Source of the DNA: Ruminococcaceae bacterium UBA1785
Lineage (GTDB): Bacteria; Bacillota; Clostridia; Oscillospirales; Acutalibacteraceae
Direction: 5' to 3'
Assembly (NCBI GenBank): GCA_002314555.1
Contig: DCGF01000106.1
Coordinates: forward strand, 5,940 to 13,755
Length of the DNA stretch: 7,816 nt
The notes below the pieces were generated by a model that worked only from the letters and a program-made list of their open reading frames with translations, did not search any database and was not told the DNA's origin. Below are positions 5,966-7,816 of the stretch, piece after piece (position 1 is the stretch's first letter; every line of letters begins with the position of its first letter). The position numbers were made by a program, and so were the translations under genes.

Positions 5966-6630
5966 TGGCTGATATTAAAATTATAGATTTGTATGACCTT
6001 ACTCATACAGTTGCTGCCGATTACCTTAAAGGATTTACATATCCTTGGGAAGCATTATCTGGCATCTCAGATTTAATTTTAGAGATAGGAAAGACACTTG
6101 ATCTTTCAGAATATGATCATCCAGAAGAGGATGTTTGGATTCACAAAACTTGTAAGGTATGGCAGACAGCATATATCCACGGTCCTTGCATTATTGGCAA
6201 AGACACAGAGGTTCGCCAGTGCGCATTCATCAGAGGCTCAGCACTTGTTGGTGAAAACTGCGTAATTGGTAACTCAACAGAACTTAAGAACGTAATCATT
6301 TTTGATAACGTACAGGTTCCTCATTATAACTATGTTGGCGATTCAATCCTTGGCTTTAAGAGCCACATGGGAGCGGGTTCAATCACAAGTAACGTAAAGA
6401 GTGATAAGCTCAATGTTGTTGTAAACAACGAAGGCGAAATGATTGAAACTGGTAGAAAGAAATTTGGCGCAATGATTGGTGACTTTGTAGAAGTAGGCTG
6501 TAATAGCGTACTTAACCCTGGCACAGTAGTTTGCAGAAACTGCAATATTTACCCAACTTCATGTGTTCGTGGTGTTATTCCAGAGTCACACATTTATAAA
6601 GATAAAGACAACATTGTAAAGAAAAACTAA
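5965..6630 (+). CDS. Left-handed beta-helix hexapeptide acetyltransferase, GlmU C-terminal-like, probable GlcN-1-P N-acetyltransferase
   Basis: 221 residues that match only the acetyltransferase half of GlmU; there is no nucleotidyltransferase (pyrophosphorylase) domain. A short N-terminal segment (about 1-55, with YPWEALSGISDLI) precedes hexapeptide-repeat beta-helix coils from about 57 to 205. By eye against E. coli GlmU, R90, K108, H120, Y123 and N143 line up with R333, K351, H363, Y366 and N386. N377 is replaced by H134 and S405 by C179. The stretch PHYNYVGDSILG followed by TGRKKFGAMIGD (162-173) adds about 18 residues absent from E. coli GlmU and resembles archaeal bifunctional sugar-1-P nucleotidyltransferases (ST0452/MJ1101 type). 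Eight cysteines are present. Its ATG overlaps the glmM stop by one base (TAATG), with GAGGT at 5951-5955, suggesting coupling. Following glmM, it plausibly acetylates GlcN-1-P to GlcNAc-1-P. Databases often label such proteins UDP-GlcNAc pyrophosphorylase, which the sequence does not support. Confidence 0.8.
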   Translation: MADIKIIDLYDLTHTVAADYLKGFTYPWEALSGISDLILEIGKTLDLSEYDHPEEDVWIHKTCKVWQTAYIHGPCIIGKDTEVRQCAFIRGSALVGENCVIGNSTELKNVIIFDNVQVPHYNYVGDSILGFKSHMGAGSITSNVKSDKLNVVVNNEGEMIETGRKKFGAMIGDFVEVGCNSVLNPGTVVCRNCNIYPTSCVRGVIPESHIYKDKDNIVKKN

Positions 6631-6649
6631 CTTGAAAAGGAGTATAGTT

Positions 6650-7381
6650 ATGAAAGTTATAGTATGTAAAGATTATTTGGATCTTTCTAAGAAAGCCGCA
6701 GACATTATTGATGCAAGAGTTCGCGAACTCCCAACTTGCCGTCTTGGTCTTGCTACAGGTTCTTCACCTGTTGGCATGTATCAGGAACTCGCTCGTCGTT
6801 GCAAAGAAGAGGGTCTTGATTTTTCAAAGATCACATCTGTAAATCTTGACGAGTATGTAGGCCTTCCTGGCACACATGACCAGAGCTATAGATACTTCAT
6901 GGATGACAACCTTTTCAATCATATCAATGTAGATAAGGCTAACACATATGTAGCAAAGGGTATCGGCGATCCAGAAGAGAATCTTAAAGAGTTCAATGCT
7001 GTTATCGATGGCGGCGAAACTGAAATTCAGGTTCTCGGCGTTGGTCCTGATGGACACCTTGCATTTAACGAACCAGGCGATGTTCTTTGGGATAAAGCAC
7101 ATATGGAAACTCTTGATGATTCAACAATTGAAGCTAACAAACGTTTCTTTGCATCTAAAGACGATGTTCCAAGAACAGCTTTCACAATGGGTATGGGCCA
7201 GATTATGCAGGCAAAGACTCTTCTTATGATTATCTCTGGCAACAAAGTTGAAGCTGCAACAAAGCTTCTTATGGAAGACAAGCTTGATCCACATTGCCCA
7301 GCAACATTTATGAAGATGCATAGAGATGCATATGTTTTCCTTGAGGAAGACCTTGCAAATAAAATCGGCTATAAGGGCTAA
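6650..7381 (+). CDS. nagB: Glucosamine-6-phosphate deaminase
   Basis: Converts glucosamine-6-P to fructose-6-P and ammonia, reversibly, in the cytoplasm. It has 243 residues, like the short B. subtilis-type NagB and shorter than the 266-residue allosteric E. coli enzyme, so GlcNAc-6-P activation is not expected. Seen in order: the phosphate loop LATGSSPVGMY (34-44), NLDEYVGL (65-72) with D67 equivalent to E. coli D72, VGPDGHLAFNEPGD (131-144) with D134, H136 and E141 equivalent to D141, H143 and E148, and NKRFF (163-167). The start at ATG 6650 is preferred over an in-frame TTG at 6632 because AAGGAG (6637-6642) lies 7 nt before the ATG and the TTG would place the ribosome binding site inside the gene. 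It follows the acetyltransferase by 19 nt and precedes the GntR regulator by 20 nt, so it is part of the operon. Confidence 0.95.
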   Translation: MKVIVCKDYLDLSKKAADIIDARVRELPTCRLGLATGSSPVGMYQELARRCKEEGLDFSKITSVNLDEYVGLPGTHDQSYRYFMDDNLFNHINVDKANTYVAKGIGDPEENLKEFNAVIDGGETEIQVLGVGPDGHLAFNEPGDVLWDKAHMETLDDSTIEANKRFFASKDDVPRTAFTMGMGQIMQAKTLLMIISGNKVEAATKLLMEDKLDPHCPATFMKMHRDAYVFLEEDLANKIGYKG

Positions 7382-7401
7382 TTTTGATTTGGGGTGGTTT
7401 T

Positions 7402-7816
7402 ATGGCTACCAATAACATTAAAAGAGAAAGCGCTATTCCACTCTACGACCAAGTCGTAGATGGAATTAGAGGAAAGATAGAATCTGGCGCCTATAAGATA
7501 AACGAAAAAATTCCAACTGAGCCTGAACTCTGCGTGGAATATGGCGTAAGCCGTATCACAGTACGTAGGGCAGTGGAGGAGTTGGAATCGGATGGTCTAC
7601 TTATTCGACGCCAGGGAAAAGGCACTTTTGTTACTGAGAAAGCTGCAAAAGTTGCGGAGAAAGCTGTAAGAAGTTTTAACGATGCCTGCGCTGCAATAGG
7701 TAAAGAGCCTTCTACAAAAGTTATCGGCGCACGAACTGTAAAAGCAACTGTTGAAGACGCAGGTCGACTTAATCTTCCTGAGAATTCAAGGGTTGTAGAA
7801 ATTGATCGCGTTCGCT
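7402..7816 (+). CDS. GntR/HutC-family transcriptional regulator, N-terminal part (NagR/YvoA-like), truncated by the window edge
   Basis: DNA-binding regulator; 138 codons are visible and the frame is open to the window end. Family members are about 240 residues. Residues 12-78 form the GntR winged helix: IPLYDQVVDGIRGKIESG, then KIPTEPELCVEYGVSRITVRR-type recognition helices around 37-58 (P38, T39, E40, L43, S50, R51, T53, R55, A57) and the wing RRQGKGTFV (69-77). From about 90, SFNDACAAIGKEPSTKV fits the start of a UTRA ligand domain, which in NagR/YvoA/DasR binds GlcN-6-P or GlcNAc-6-P. The start at 7402 has GGGGTGG (7391-7397) at a short 4-nt spacing. Position after nagB suggests it senses an amino-sugar phosphate and controls this operon; ligand and site are inferred. 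Confidence 0.88.
   Translation, partial: MATNNIKRESAIPLYDQVVDGIRGKIESGAYKINEKIPTEPELCVEYGVSRITVRRAVEELESDGLLIRRQGKGTFVTEKAAKVAEKAVRSFNDACAAIGKEPSTKVIGARTVKATVEDAGRLNLPENSRVVEIDRVR

Noticed and set aside
5614..6006. 130-codon minus-strand open frame across the glmM end
   Set aside because: A serine/threonine-rich shadow of glmM codons with no recognisable domain and no promoter or ribosome binding site worth reporting.
6632..6649. nagB start at TTG 6632
   Set aside because: The AAGGAG site (6637-6642) would then be inside the coding region, whereas it is ideally spaced for ATG 6650.
4607..7816. A new defence or mobile system in the second half of the window
   Set aside because: All genes there belong to recognisable amino-sugar or regulator families. 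No transposase, integrase, toxin-antitoxin pair, repeat array or composition break is seen.

Overview
The window looks like a chromosomal housekeeping region from a low-to-moderate GC, Gram-positive-type anaerobe of the Clostridia, with Lachnospiraceae the best guess. This rests on strong AGGAGG-type ribosome binding sites, consensus TTGACA/TATAAT promoters, the codon style, an IleS2-like isoleucyl-tRNA synthetase and a GlmU-independent-looking amino-sugar cluster. The family assignment is inference. No mobile elements, tRNA or rRNA genes, or CRISPR arrays are visible.

Layout. Positions 1-675 (minus strand) hold the first 225 codons of ileS. It diverges from cysK (835-1761, plus strand), and the two predicted promoters stand back to back with their -35 boxes 7 bp apart. 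Downstream of cysK lies a methionine ABC transporter operon: the binding lipoprotein metQ (1838-2689), the ATPase metN with its C-terminal NIL sensor domain (2757-3782) and the permease metI (3775-4482). It has its own promoter just after the cysK stop codon, an 11-bp hairpin between metQ and metN, and a terminator at about 4484-4510. A second operon starts from a consensus promoter at 4544-4571, preceded by overlapping palindromes. It encodes phosphoglucosamine mutase glmM (4607-5965), a left-handed beta-helix hexapeptide acetyltransferase (5965-6630), glucosamine-6-phosphate deaminase nagB (6650-7381) and a GntR/HutC regulator cut off by the window end (7402-7816).

How the genes work together. 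cysK makes cysteine from O-acetylserine and sulfide, and metQNI imports methionine, so these four form a sulfur amino-acid block. The cysK and metQ promoters share a nearly identical -10 region, which suggests common control. In the second operon all three enzymes act around glucosamine phosphates: NagB links fructose-6-P and GlcN-6-P, GlmM links GlcN-6-P and GlcN-1-P, and the acetyltransferase could make GlcNAc-1-P. The GntR protein is a plausible amino-sugar-responsive regulator.

Main discovery. The MetQ protein appears to be circularly permuted. Its conserved blocks are all present, but the normal C-terminal half (beginning with the IPNDPTN block) follows the signal peptide directly. The normal N-terminal half (TPH, DYVQPN, DANYFQH and PMGIYS blocks) comes second and ends exactly where the IPNDPTN half would normally begin. 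The old C- and N-termini are joined by a linker of about 24 residues. I know of no description of such a permuted MetQ.
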